Shown: piece after piece, positions 22,871 to 35,226 of the stretch
How the letters are laid out: each line of letters starts with the position of its first letter
Position numbering within the stretch: the first letter of the stretch is position 1
NCBI GenBank assembly: GCA_963377175.1
Contig: CAUJNA010001251.1
Coordinates: 32,069-96,068 of the forward strand
Origin: Effrenium voratum
Taxonomy: Eukaryota; Sar; Dinophyceae; Suessiales; Symbiodiniaceae
Direction: 5' to 3'
Length of the DNA: 64,000 nucleotides
The notes under the pieces: generated by a model
What the model was told of the DNA's origin: nothing
Databases searched by the model: none
What the model saw: the letters and a program-made list of their open reading frames with translations, nothing else
Position numbers and translations under genes: made by a program

Positions 22871-23329
22871 GCTTCTAGCTGAGATTGGGGGTGGAATGAC
22901 CATCGGTTTCCTCAATGTTCCAAGCCATCGTCTTCGCTGGCCGGCTTTCAGCTTCATGGCTTACTTCGAATTCATCCAAGGCGAGTCCACCTTAAAGAAG
23001 AACGCCCTCTGAAGAAGTTGTGGCCTCTTCCACGGTGGCCTGAGGGCCTTTTCAACGCCGGTTTCTGTGGGTCTCACAAAGACCGATTTGTCCAAATCGG
23101 TTGGACCATGGAGCACACAAAGGGGCAACTCTAAAAGCGGCGGCAGCTCCTTGTTCTTGTCATGGCACCTTTGGGGAGCGACTTGCGATTTCCGCCGCCA
23201 TTCTTGTCGTTTGTTGTTTTGGGTTTAAATGGATCCAGCAACCCTCTTTGTGTACGCCCTGTACCCGCGCACACGATGGCACCAGGGCTCCATGATTCTT
23301 ACCGCATCAACAGTGGTTGGCAGACAGAA

Positions 23330-23455
23330 ATCACCTCAAGGTCCTCCATGTGCCCCGAGTCTCGAGTCTCCCAGACCTTCTCGCTGCCCACCATCTCCCG
23401 GCGGGCAGAGCCGCCGCCAAAGCTGTCCGAGGCTCCAACGTTTTGCCGCAAATGC
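23330..23455 (+). CDS. Possible unnamed exon
   Basis: The frame reads SRVSQTFSLPTISRRAEPPP then KLSEAPTFCRKC. Several AG acceptors are possible (for example TCTCCCAG). The donor is unclear. Confidence 0.38.
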
Positions 23456-24003
23456 TTTTTTGTTTGCTTGTTTCATGGTATGTCTAACTCCCAGGTGTCT
23501 GATTTAGCTCTAGTCAAATTAACTTTGGGGGAGGGGGGTAGTTGTCTAGGGGTAGCTTGCCATCTCATGATTGTTTGATGAGTTGGTTCTGACCTCTCGT
23601 TGTTTGGGACGAGTTCTGCCAGGCTTTTGTAGCGTGGCTTTTGGGGGGTCCAACTCGATTTCCTTCGTGTCATCGGGTTCACTGTTTCCAGACAAGCAGG
23701 TATGCCAAAAGGAACGAATCAGATGGTGTTTTTCTATCGGCCAATCAACCAATTCCGGACTTTGAGGTATATTTGCCATCCCAAGACCTCCACTTGAATG
23801 CTTGAAGGATTGCTCCAAGAGGGTAGCAGCGTCTCCACTGCTGTTGGTTTAGCGCTTCTTTTTTGAGCAGGATTGTTGAACAGTGTTTGCACGGCATCTG
23901 GTTTGGTGGGCACTTTGACTTATGGGATGTTTATGCCTACACGTGGAAAACCGTAAATGTAGTTACTGCCATCGGCCACAAAACCTCGACGTTCATCATA
24001 CCG

Positions 24004-24650
24004 GCCCATGATAAGCACACCCGCCCCGCAGCATCCGCAGCCAGCAGAACACATGCTCAGCCCATGAAAAGCACACCCGCAGCATCCGCAACCAGCAGAA
24101 CACATGCTCAGCCCACGATAAGCACACCCGCCCCGCAGCGTCCGCAGCCAGCAGACATGCTCAGCCCATGATAAGCACACCCGCCCCGCAGCATCCGCAG
24201 CCAGCAGAACACATGCTCAGCCCATGATAAGCACACCCGCCCCGCAGCATCCGCAACCAGCCGAACACATGCTTAGCGCAATAAGCACACCCGCCCCGCA
24301 GCATCCGCAAGCAGAACACATGCTCAGCCCATGAAAAGCACACCCGCAGCATCCGCAACCAGCAGAACACATGCTCAGCCCACGATAAGCACACCCGCCC
24401 CGCAGCGTCCGCAGCCAGCAGACATGCTCAGCCCATGATAAGCACACCCGCCCCGCAGCATCCGCAGCCAGCAGAACACATGCTCAGCCCATGATAAGCA
24501 CACCCGCCCCGCAGCATCCGCAACCAGCCGAACACATGCTTAGCGCAGGATAAGCACACCCGCCCCGCAGCATCCGCAACCAGCAGAACACATGCTCAGC
24601 CCATGATAAGCACACCCGCCCCGCAGCATCCGCGACCAGCTGAACACATG
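24004..24650 (+). repeat. 51-56-bp tandem array with 267-bp higher-order repeat
   Basis: About 11 units of GCCCATGATAAGCACACCCG then CCCCGCAGCATCCGCAGCCA then GCAGAACACATGCTCA. Steps are 56, 51, 53, 56, 56, 51. The block 24060-24276 recurs at 24327-24543 with the same variant order, so a 267-bp higher-order unit was duplicated. Confidence 0.92.
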
Positions 24651-25074
24651 GAAGACGGCTATGTGCGTCTGCTGCTCGATTCTGGCCCGCCCAGTCCGCT
24701 GTCTGCGCATGACTCGCCCATAAAACCCTACGTAACTGACGTGTCCCACAAGGGGATTAGGGGGGTTATCCTCTATCCTTTCTTGTGTATTCGACTCGCC
24801 GAAGCAATGTCGGCGGACTTTGGTTGGTTTTTGACCACGCAAAGCTATCGCGTTTTCCTTTTTGGCCGGTTGTGGTCTTTTCGGCTGGCCTCCAGTCTGG
24901 CAGTGTGGAAGGGCTCTGGGTGCTTTTTGTTCCTAAAACAGGGGGCCAGGTGTGCTCTTGGTTTCCCGTGACCTTGTCTCCCAAAATGGTGTGCCTCCAA
25001 GAGGGTAAAGCCCCGTTTTGGCCGGAATCCTTCGCCTCTTTTTCGCCTTCAAATCACACATCGCCTTTTGCCAG

Positions 25075-25128
25075 CGCAACCCGGTGATCCACAAGCTGGA
25101 GGATGCGCACTTCTCGTACTTTGTCGGG
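25075..25128 (+). CDS. Unnamed exon
   Basis: After TTTTGCCAG the frame reads RNPVIHKLEDAHFSYFVG (18 codons, phase 0) and ends at GGG|GCACCT (GC donor). GC3 high. No family recognised. Confidence 0.5.
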
Positions 25129-26159
25129 GCACCTGGAACCCGTTGCCAGTGATTTCCAGCAGTCTACTCTTGGTTTGGGGGACAAGCGCCACATTCCCTT
25201 CAAAAAGCCAACGACTTGGACAGCCCCGCGTTCACAAGAGCACACAGTATCCGGGGATGCCTGCCAGGGTTGCTCCGAGCCGTGCAACTCCAAGCTCCTT
25301 CAAAACGAACTTGAATTTTTCATACCCTTGTGCGAGTTGGGAGACGCAGAAGCAGGCCCCCGTTCTTTGTTTTGGGCTTGAAACCGACCCACTTAGCAGT
25401 GGGTTTCTACCTGCACTTTTTTGGCTTTCTGTTTTCGGATGATCATGTCCAGGGCTGCCCCATATTTCCCGTTTTGGTGGTTTTAAAGACCTTGCTGGCC
25501 CAAAGGGGAACCCTGTGTCTGGTGCTCTTTTTTTTTGGGTCAATGAAAGAATGGCATGGGGAAGCAAGCCGCCTGCCTCGGTGCCTTTTTGGGTGACTCT
25601 CACATCAATCCATACCCGGCCAGTGGTTTCCCTTAGCTTGGCTCCCAGCCATTTGGCTTCTTAGCTTTTTTGAGCTCGGCTATGTCATTAGGATTCGGGA
25701 TCTTGGGCTCTGTAAAGAACATTCGCACACGGACAGACTGCCGGGTTTTTGGGCTCCCAACAAGGGCCCCGGGCGGGGGGGGGGGTCCATGTTTATTTTC
25801 GGACAAGTTGAATTGCCAACGCTGATTTCTTGTCATGCATCAATTTCAGAAGCTGTAATTAAAGCAGACTCTGGATCCAACTTGAGATCCACATGGTGCG
25901 AAGAAAATTACACCAGCAGAGACCCCAAACAGTTGAGGGCTGACGGGTGAGCACAAACATGCCAACAGCTTGTGGCTTTCTGCGCTTCAACACGGATGAA
26001 TCAAAATGATGCAGTCGTGAACCTGGCGCGCGTTGCGTTGCTGCACGTGTGTTGCTGGCGTGCTTCGCGCTTCAGCACCGCGCCAGAACTGAGGTTGGGC
26101 AAGCGCGCGCGATGGCGGGCGAGCGCGCGCGCGCGCGCGTGAACGCAAGTGTGGCCGCG
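25129..26159. other. No gene seen
   Basis: Intron or intergenic; weak frames on both strands without splice logic, a G tract near 25775 and a CG-rich lead-in to the next array at 26100-26160. Confidence 0.5.
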
Positions 26160-29100
26160 CAAGCACGCAGTCACATGGGCAGTTCAAACACACATGTCCA
26201 ATTCAGACACACATGTGTGTACACGTGGAACACACATACGTATACGACTGAAACAGTATACATTCACCTGCGGCACACGCATAAATGTGTTGAGCTGGAA
26301 AACAAACATGTGCTTCTTGGAAAGCACACACACACATGTGCAAACGTGGAACGCACATATGTGTTCACTTACGACACGCTAATGCGTTCACGTGGAACAC
26401 ACATGTGTGTTCACTTGGAACACAATGAAACGCGTGTCCAATTCAGACACACATGTGTGTACACGTGGAACACACATGCGTTCACCTGGAACACAAAGAC
26501 GCGCAATTAAAGCACACATGTGTGTACGCGTGGGACACACATATGTATACCACTGGAACACAAACATGTGTCCACCTGGAACACCGCGTGTGCGATTAAA
26601 GCACACATGTGTGTACATGTGGAACACACATATGCGCACACGTGAGCAAACATAAATGCTCACCTAAATCGCACACACATGCGCGCACCTCGAAAACAAT
26701 CATGCGTTTTCTGGAGCGCATACATGTGCACACCTGGAGAGCAAATATGTCGTCAGATGCCAAAAAAAGTTCACCTAGCACATACTAATGTGTTCACGTG
26801 AAACACACATCTGTTCACCTGGAACACAAACACGTGTCCAATTGGAACACACATGTGCGTACACGTGGAACACACATATGTGCACACGTGAACACGCATA
26901 TGTGCACACGTGAACACTCACATATATGTGCACCCGGAACACACACCCGTGTGCTCATCTGATAACAACCATGTGTTCTCCTGGAACACAAACACGTGTC
27001 CAATTGGAACACGCATGTGTGTACACGTGAACACACATATGTGTACACGTGGGAGACGCAAATGCGCACACGTGAACACACACACATGTGCACACGTGGA
27101 ACACACACATGTGTACTGCACATGTGAACACACACATTTATGCGCGCGCGGAAAACACAGACACACACGAGTGTTCATCTGATAACAAACACGTGGTCTC
27201 CTGGAACACAACCGTGTGTCTAATTGGAACACAACCGTGTGTACACGTGAACACACATATGTGTACACGTGAACACACACATATTTATATATATATATAT
27301 GCGCACCCGGAACACACACACACACGTGCGTTCATCTGAAAACAAACATGTATTCACCTGAAACACAAACACGTGTCCAATTGGAACAAACATGTGTGGA
27401 CACATGAACTCACAAATGTGTACATGTGGAACACACATATGTGTGCAAATGAACACACATACATGCGCACGCGGAGCAGACACACACACACACACACGCG
27501 TTCATCTGATAACAAACATGTGTCCTCCTGGAACACAAACACGTGTCCAGTTGGAACGCACATGTGTGCACGCGCGAACACACAATGTGTGCCGTGAACA
27601 CACATACAAAAAAGTGCACGCGGAGCAGACACACACACACGTGTTCATCTGATAACAAACATGTGTTCTCCTGGAACACAACCGTGTGTCTAATTGGAAC
27701 ACATACGTGTGTACACGTGAACACACATATGTGTACACGTGAACACACACATATTTATATATATATATATATGCGCACCCGGAGCACACACACACACACA
27801 CGTGCGTTCATCTGAAAACAAACATGTATTCACCTGAAACACAAACACGTGTCCAATTGGAACAAACATGTGTGGACACATGAACTCACAAATGTGTGCA
27901 CGTGGAACACACATATGTGTGCAAATGAACACACACACATGCGCATGCGGAGCAGACACACACACACGTGTTCATCTGATAACAAACATGTGTCCTCCTG
28001 GAACACAAACACGTGTGCAGTTGGAACGCACATGTGTGCACGCGCGAACACACAATGTGTGCCGTGAACACACATACAAAAAAGTGCACGCGGAGCAGAC
28101 ACACACGCACGTGTTCATCTGATAACAAACATGTGTTCTCCTGGAACACAACCGTGTGTCTAATTGGAACACAGACGTGTGTACACGTGAACACACATAT
28201 GTGTACACGTGAACACACACATATATACGCGCACCCGGAACACACACACACGAGTGTTCATCTGAAAACAAACATGTGTTCACCTGGAACACAAACACGT
28301 GTCCATTGGAACACACATGTGTGTACACGTGAACACACATATGTGTACACGTGGGAGACGCAAATGCGCACACGTGAACACACACATGTGCACACGTGCA
28401 ACACACACATGTGTACTGCACATGTGAACACACACATTTATGCGCGCGCGGAAAACACAGACACACACGAGTGTTCATCTGATAACAAACACGTGTTCTC
28501 CTGGAACACAACCGTGTGTCTAATTGGAACACAGACGTGTGTACACGTGAACACACATATGTGTACACGTGAACACAGCACACGTGGAACACACACATGT
28601 GTACTGCACATGTGAACACACACATTTATGCGCGCGCGGAAAACACAGACACACACGAGTGTTCATCTGATAACAAACACGTGTTCTCCTGGAACACAAC
28701 CGTGTGTCTAATTGGAACACAGACGTGTGTACACGTGAACACACATATGTGTACACGTGAACACACACACATATATATGCGCACCCGGAACACACACACA
28801 CGTGCGTTCATCTGAAAACAAACATGTATTCACCTGAAACACAAACACGTGTCCAATTGGAACACACATGTGTGGACACGTGAACACACAAATGTGTGCA
28901 CGTGGAACACACATATGTGTGCAAATGAACACACACACATGCGCATGCGGAGCAGACACACACACACACGTGTTCATCTGATAACAAACATGTGTCCTCC
29001 TGGAACACAAACACGTGTCCAGTTGGAACGCACATGTGCGCACGCGTGAACACACAATGTGTGCACGTGAACACACATACAAAAAAAGTGCACGCGGAGC

Positions 29101-29660
29101 AGACACACACGCACGTGTTCATCTGATAACAAACATGTGTTCTCCTGGAACACATACACGTGTCTGATAAGAACACACATGTGTGTACACGTGAACACAC
29201 ATATGTGTACACGTGCAACACGCATATGTGCGCACGTGAACGCACATATGTGTACATGTGGAACACACATATGTGCACACGCGAACACACACACACATAT
29301 ATATATATATATGCGCGCCCGGAACACGCACACACACACATGCGTACACCTGGAACACATATGTGTGTATGTCTGGAAAGCACATTTCTGTTCACCTGCA
29401 ACACACATATGTGTTCACCTGGAACCCATATATGCGCTCACTTGGAACAGGCATTTGTGTTCACGTGCGACACTGGTGCAGACCTGGATCACACAAGCAT
29501 GTTTAACCAGAACAAACTTCTGTGTTGACTTGTAACACACATATGTGTACACATGGAACACACGTGTGTGCACATGTGGAGAAACATGTGCAACACAAAT
29601 GTGCAACACACATGCGTTCACCTGGACAACAAAAATGTGTTCACATGGAATTTACATTTC
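26160..29660 (+). repeat. 3.5-kb array of 22-28-bp units rich in CACGTG/CATATG palindromes
   Basis: Units follow GGAACACACATATGTGYACACGT: a GGAAC spacer plus palindromic cores (ACATGTGT, ACACGTGT, ACATATGTGT). Purine-pyrimidine alternation is almost continuous. Higher-order repeats exist: CGTGCGTTCATCTGAAAACA occurs at 27325, 27801 and 28801. TA runs lie at about 27282, 27758 and 29300. All frames are open in places; no gene. Confidence 0.93.
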
Positions 29661-29816
29661 CTGCACGCCTGGGCGACACATAAATCAAGTTCCCGAAGCC
29701 GGCTGTGAGGCGCTATTCCATGGGGCTCTGCCTTGAACAACGCTTGTGTTTTATATGCGTGTTCCAAGTAGGAAAATAGTGTTCGTGTACGATCAATCTA
29801 GCTTTTTTGCAACACA

Positions 29817-30242
29817 TTGCTAGCGCGCGAGCCTGCTGCTGCTGCTGCTGCTACTACTGCTAGTACTATCAGTATCGGATGCGTCTCCAGCAGTTACAGG
29901 CTTCAGCTTAGCAAAAGCTTTCCGGCGCATTGCGCTTCTTTCTCGCTTAGCTGCACAGTGTCTTTCGTATCGATTGCTAAAGTGCTTTGATCGTATTGTG
30001 GCAACTCTTCGTATCGATTCAGTAAAGCATTTGCTTTCGCAGGGAAATACGCAACCCAATTCTTCCGTATGCTCGGTACAAGGCATCCCTGCCGTCTTGC
30101 CTCAGCCGTTGTTTCTCCCCTTTGTCCAGCAAATCGCACTCCATGATAATTGCATGCGAGGAGAGCGGAAGCAAATTTGGATTGAAGCGTAACTGGGAAC
30201 CGGTCACAGCTGACCACTGCGCTAGCGCCTTGCTAGCGCGCG
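29817..30242. other. Segment bounded by 13-bp direct repeats
   Basis: TTGCTAGCGCGCG occurs at 29817-29829 and 30230-30242, framing the minus-strand island. More CTAGCGC copies follow to about 30480. The flanks are unrelated tandem repeats, so this may be an insertion. Confidence 0.6.
29820..30207 (-). CDS. Possible small minus-strand gene, frame-shifted
   Basis: An island of ordinary complexity inside the repeat desert. The minus strand reads MECDLLDKGEKQRLRQDGRD, ALYRAYGRIGLR, then a different frame ending RRKAFAKLKPVTAGDASDTD, STSSSSSSSS and a stop. The Ser run comes from an AGC repeat. The frame change could be a short intron, an indel, or show it is not coding. No family recognised. Confidence 0.3.
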
Positions 30243-30612
30243 GCTAGCGCGGGTTCGCCGTATTTTTTGGAGTCACGGCGACCATCTGTGTGGATTTGAC
30301 AAATTAAGGCCACGTAAGATGAAGGTAAACGTGCGGGCTGGCTTCAAGTACTAAGTAAGAACTGCAACATTACACCCTTGAAAGCCACGCAAAGCCCATC
30401 GCGGCAACCCACGCGCCAACTCTTGGAAACCAAGATCACCGAAGACCCTAGCGCAAACCAAGCGCCATCCTAGCGCCTCCAGTGGGGAGCGGGCAATCCA
30501 TTGGTATTTGCAGGACTCCGCTTTGTGTGAATGAAAAACTGCACAAAGTGACTGCGACGGTGGCCTCTGTAGACTAAACCCCCTTACTAGGAATTTTGAC
30601 CGGATCGCATAT
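30243..30612. other. Spacer, no gene
   Basis: Ordinary-complexity sequence with scattered CTAGCGC/AGCGCC motifs; no supported coding. Confidence 0.5.
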
Positions 30613-30890
30613 GTGTTTTATCAGAACAATCGCATGCTTTCACCTGGAACACAAACATGTGCTGACGTGGAACACACTCATGTGGTCACATGCAAAAAGT
30701 GCGTGTTCACTTGGAACGCGCCGATGTGGTCAGCTGGAACACACCAAGAACACACAATCATTTACTTGAAGCACTCGTACGTGCATCCGCAGCATGCTGC
30801 CTGTGGCTTGATCAAGCGCACGCGCGCGCTCAAACACACGTTTCTGAGCCTCAAACACACATGCGTGCCCGCGGAATACACCGCGAATGA
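30613..30890 (+). repeat. Outlying copy of the 26-29 kb array
   Basis: CACCTGGAACACAAACATGT, GACGTGGAACACACTCATGT and similar text match the earlier array, more diverged. Confidence 0.8.
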
Positions 30891-31109
30891 CCAGGGAGCC
30901 GTGCCAGGCATCCAGGCTGGGGGACAACAAGAAGGAGACAAAGGGAGACAAATGAACCCGTCCGCCCGGAGAGCCGTGCCAGACATCCAAGCTGGGAGAC
31001 AAACGAATCCGTCCACCCAGAGAGCCGTGACAGGCATCCAGGCTGGGAGACAACCGGGGCCAAATAAAGGGAGACAAAGGGAGACAAATGAATCTGTCAG
31101 GCAAATGAA

Positions 31110-31640
31110 GGGAGAGGAACCCGTCCGCCGGGAGAGCCGGGACAACCCCAGGTGCCAAGAGCACCACTGGGTATCTCGGCGTAGGTTCGTTGAACATCAT
31201 CAAAGAATCGATAGACGATTTAACTCCAGCGTGATTCACGTTTGTTTCACCGGGGGGTTAACAGAGCCTTCTCGTAGCTGAAGCCGTGCACCGCAGCGCA
31301 CCGCTCTCGTCAGCTCGGGACTCCAAATGCGAGCAAGGACAGAGAAAGGCCGCAACTGATAACGAGGCACTGAACGAACAGACAGGGTGTAGCCAACGAT
31401 AGACAAGGAAGACGACCCACCACGAGCCCAAGCAAAATCGAAGCCCAGATGAAGGGCAGACAGAGGACCCTGTGCCCAACATCCACAAGACAAGGAATGA
31501 CCGAAGCCAGGGCCGAAGCCGAACGCAAACCAGACCCCGCCAAAAGGACAGAGCCGCGGGAAGTGAAGGAAACCGCGGAGCGTGAGTGCCACACATCCAG
31601 GCTGGGAGACAACGGGAGACAAATGAATCCGTCCACCCAG
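31110..31640 (+). repeat. Segmental duplication, copy 1
   Basis: The non-array block starting about GGGAGAGCCGGGACAACCCC recurs at about 32350-32850; TTCTCGTAGC is at 31269 and 32511 (offset 1242). This copy has some 34 bp (CTCCAAATGCGAGCAAGGAC-containing) absent from the other. Confidence 0.88.
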
Positions 31641-32349
31641 AGGGGCATCCAGGCTGGGAGACAACGGGAGACAAACAAAGGGAGACAAAGGGAGACAAAT
31701 GAATCCGTCCACCCAGAGAGGCATCCAGGCTGGGAGACAACGGGAGACAAATACAGGGAGACAAAGGGAGACAAATCAATCCGTCCACCCGGGAGCAAGT
31801 GAATCCGTCCGCCTGGAGAGCCGTGACAGACATCCAGGCTGGGAGACAACGGGAGCCAAATGGGAGACAAAGGGAGACAAGTGAAACTGTCCACCCAAAG
31901 AGCCGTGCCAGGCATCCAGGCTGGGAGACAACGGGAGACAAATGAAGGGAGACAAAGGGAGACAAGTGAATCTGTCCGCCTGGAGAGCCGTGCCAGACAT
32001 CCAGGCTGGGAGACAACGGGAGACAAATGAAGGGAAACAAAGCCCAGAGAGCCGTGCCAGACAAATGAAGGGAGACAAAGGGAGACAAATGAACCCGTCC
32101 ACCCAGAGAGCCGTGCCAGACAAATGAAGGGAGACAAAGGGTGACAAATGAACCCGTCCACCCAGAGAGCCGTGCCAGGCATCCAGGCTGGGAGACAACG
32201 GGAGACAAATGAAGGGAGACAAAGGGAGACAAATGAACCCCTCCACCCCAGAGAGCCGTGACAGGCGTCCAGGCTGGGAGACAACCGGGGCCAAATAAAG
32301 GGAGACAAAGGGAGACAAATGAATCCGTCAGGCAAATGGAGGGAGAGGG

Positions 32350-32850
32350 AGACAAATGAACCCGTCCGCCGGGAGAGCCGGGACAACCCCAGGTGCCAAG
32401 AGCACCACTGGGTATCTCAGCGTAAGGTTCGTTGAACATCCTCGAAGAATCGATAGAGGATTTAACTCCAGCGTGATTCACGTTTGTTTCACCGGGGGGT
32501 TAACAGAGCCTTCTCGTAGCTGAAGCCGCGCACCGCAGCGCACCGCTATCGTCAGCTCGGGACCGCAACTGATAACGAGGCACTGAACGAACAGACAGGG
32601 TGTAGCCAACGATAGACAAGGAAGACGACCCACCACGAGCCCAAGCGAAATCGAAGTCCAGATGAAGGGCAGACAGAGGAGGACCCTGTCCCCAACATCC
32701 ACAAGACAAGGAATGACCGAAGCCAGGGCCAAAGCCGAAGGCAAACCAGACCCCGCCAAAAGGACAGAACCGCGGGAAGTGAAGGAAACCGCGGAGCGTG
32801 AGTGCCACACATCCAGGCTGGGAGACAACGGGAGACAAATGAATCCGTCC
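32350..32850 (+). repeat. Segmental duplication, copy 2
   Basis: Second copy, nearly identical apart from the internal deletion and scattered substitutions. Array sequence lies on both sides, implying duplication together with the array. Confidence 0.88.
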
Positions 32851-34094
32851 ACCCAGAGAGCCGTGCCAGGCATCCAGGCTGGGAGACAACGGGAGACAAA
32901 TAAAGGGAGACAAAGGGAAACAAATGAATCCGTCCACCCACAGAGATGGGAGACAAATGAAGGGGAACCAAGGGAGACAAGTGAATCCGTCCGCCTGGAG
33001 AGCCGTGACAGACATCCAGGCTGGGAGACAACAGGAGCCAAATGAAGGGAGACAAAGGGAGAAAAGTGAATCTGTCCACCAAAAAAACAGTGCCAGGCAT
33101 CCAGGCTGGGAGACAACGGGAGACAAATGAAGGGAAACAAAGGGGTGCGAGATATTGTGGGAGACGAGAGCCGCGCCAGGCATCCAGGCTGGGAGACAAC
33201 GGGAGACAAATGAAGGGAGACAAAGGGAGACAAATGAACCCGTCCACCCAGAGAGCCGTGCCAGGCATCCAGGCTGGGAGACAACGGGAGAAATCAAGGG
33301 AGACAAAGGGAGACAAATGAACCCGTCCACCCAGAGAGCCGTGCCAGGCATCCAGGCTGGGAGAGAACGGGAGACAAATGAAGGGGACAAAGGGAGACAC
33401 ATGAACCCGTCCACCCAGAGAGCCGTGCCAGATCCAGGCTGGGAGACAACGGGCGACAAATGAAGGGAGACAAAGGGAGACAAGTGAATCTGTCCACCCA
33501 GGCATCCAGGCTGGGAGACAACGGGAGACAAATGAAGGGAGACAAAGGGAGACAAATGAACCCGAGCCGCGCCAGGCATCCAGGCTGGGAGACAAATGAA
33601 GGGAGACAAAGGGAGACAAATGAACCCGTCCACCCAGAGAGCCGTGCCAGGCATCCAGGCTGGGAGACAACGGGAGACAAATGACAAAGGGAGACAAATG
33701 AACCCGTCCACCCAGACTGGATCATCCAGGCTGGGAGACAACGGGAGACAAATGAAGGGAGACAAAGGGAGACAAGTGAACCCAGGGAGACAAACGAACG
33801 CGTCCACCCAGAGAGCCGTGCCAGGCATCCAGGCGGGGAGACAACGGGAGACAAATGAAGGGAGACACAGGGAGACAAATGAACCCGTCCACCCAGAGAG
33901 CTGTGCCAGGCATCCAGGCTAGGGCTTGGCAACAGGCGAGCCACCTTAAATGAATTTAGAACCCCTCACAGTAAACTGTTTGGGGAAAAACATCTTGCAT
34001 TTGGTGTTTTTTCTTTCCCCATGGCCTGCTTGCTTTCTCGCCATGGCCTGCTTGCTTTCTCGCAATGGCCTGCTTGCGTACCCACCTCTGGCAG

Positions 34095-34221
34095 ACTCTG
34101 GAAATTTGGTTCACGTCGGATTCGCCGCCACGCGCCCGTCCGATTCGCGAGTCGAGGTGCCCAAGAACCTTCAGCGCGAGCACAGGCGGATCGCGCATTC
34201 CGGATCGATGGGTTCCGTGCT
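34095..34221 (+). CDS. Unnamed exon
   Basis: After CTCTGGCAG the frame reads SGNLVHVGFAATRPSDSRVE, VPKNLQREHRRIAHSGSMGS, V, ending at CT|GTGTGT. About 80% of third positions are G/C. First good coding island after the repeat desert. Confidence 0.55.
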
Positions 34222-34661
34222 GTGTGTCTTGAAGGCTGGACCCCTCAACATGGCTTAAAGGTGTTTCCCTTTGATTGCCCTTTGAAACCAACCAAAAGGG
34301 GGTGCCCTGAAAAAATGGAACCGCACCTATATGTCGTTTTGGAAACCAACATTTGGACAATAGATGTGGTTTCCTCAGAATCCCAGTTGGTTTTTACACC
34401 TGGATCCTTTCGTGAGAACTTGTCGGCGGTTTCCCAAGGACCCGGCATTTTTGTTTTCTTGCTTTGCTGGCAGGGCAGGGTCGGCAACCAGTGGTCATGC
34501 TACGCGAACACTCACTGTCTGCTTTCAGAAGCCGATTCCCAGTTCGAAAAAAGCAAAGACTCAGTTGAGGAGTCACCCCTTTTTTCCCAAGTTCGGTGTT
34601 TTTTTGACCTTTCTAACTTGGTATATATATATATATATATACTCACATTTCCCCTAGCAAG

Positions 34662-34791
34662 TGGAATCGCCTTGCACTCGGCTTCCCCAAAGTCGCGCCG
34701 TCGCCTCGCCCGGCCCAGGGACCGCCTCAACACCTCGCAGCTCAGCAAGCTCAAGAAGGCCGCGAGCGCTCGCCGCGTGCGGTGGCTTCTG
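34662..34791 (+). CDS. Unnamed exon, basic
   Basis: After TAGCAAG the frame reads GIALHSASPKSRRRLARPRD, RLNTSQLSKLKKAASARRVR, WLL and ends before GTTGAG. Arg/Lys-rich; could be a nucleic-acid-binding or targeting segment, but nothing specific is recognised. Confidence 0.5.
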
Positions 34792-34964
34792 GTTGAGATG
34801 TGACTGGTATGCCTTTTCCATTTTGAGGGAAAATCCCCGGCGTTTTTTTTTTTTTGGCAAAAGGGCGCCTTTCATGTCTATTTTTGTTTGGAGGGGGTCC
34901 TCTATATATTTATATTTATATTAATTTGTCGTTTTGATGCCACTGACCTATACTTCATTCACAG

Positions 34965-35005
34965 TTCCTTTTCTGGATGACTCTGCTGCTAGAAGCTCAA
35001 ACAAG
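34965..35005 (+). CDS. Unnamed gene, penultimate exons (a)
   Basis: After TTCACAG the frame reads PFLDDSAARSSNK up to AAG|GTAATT. It joins in phase 0 to 35046 across a 40-nt intron (35006-35045, ending CCCCAG, with a CTCCTGACC branch-like site). Confidence 0.6.
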
Positions 35006-35045
35006 GTAATTCAAGGCTCCTGACCTTCCTCTCGATCATCCCCAG

Positions 35046-35179
35046 GACAAGACTAAGGCAAAGCACTTCTTCAACGTTGTTGGCCCTATAGCAATCGATG
35101 CTACTTTGCAAGCTCAGGGCAGTAACGCGGCTAAGGATGTCCGCTTTGCGGACATGCCAGCGCCCTTTCACTTCTCCTG
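35046..35179 (+). CDS. Unnamed gene, penultimate exons (b)
   Basis: The frame reads DKTKAKHFFNVVGPIAIDAT, LQAQGSNAAKDVRFADMPAP, FHFS and ends at TG|GTATGT (phase 2). A 47-nt pyrimidine-rich intron (35180-35226) follows. Coherent amino-acid composition; family not recognised. Confidence 0.62.
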
Positions 35180-35226
35180 GTATGTCATATAGTCTTCAAC
35201 TTCCTCTTCCTCTTCCTAATGGGCAG

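Larger units (their letters stand above)
30891..33935 (+). repeat. GGGAGACAA array, unit about 95 bp
   Basis: The unit is GAGAGCCGTGCCAGGCATCC then AGGCTGGGAGACAACGGGAG then ACAAATGAAGGGAGACAAAG then GGAGACAAATGAACCCGTCC then ACCCA, with variable numbers of the 10-bp GGGAGACAAA step. Minus-strand frames up to 442 codons are open in several frames at once because the repeat lacks stops. Confidence 0.93.

Noticed and set aside
24000..24650. CRISPR-like array
   Set aside because: Units are contiguous tandem repeats without unique spacers, in a eukaryotic context.
27972..29408. Long + and - open frames (up to 217 codons) rich in Cys/Val/His/Thr
   Set aside because: Produced by ACACGTG-type repeats; both strands and several frames are open, with no start context or splice logic.
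32500..33828. Minus-strand open frame of 442 codons (plus overlapping 407-, 381- and 358-codon frames)
   Set aside because: It lies wholly in the GGGAGACAA tandem array, and several minus frames are open together because the unit has no stops. The translation is a periodic low-complexity string.
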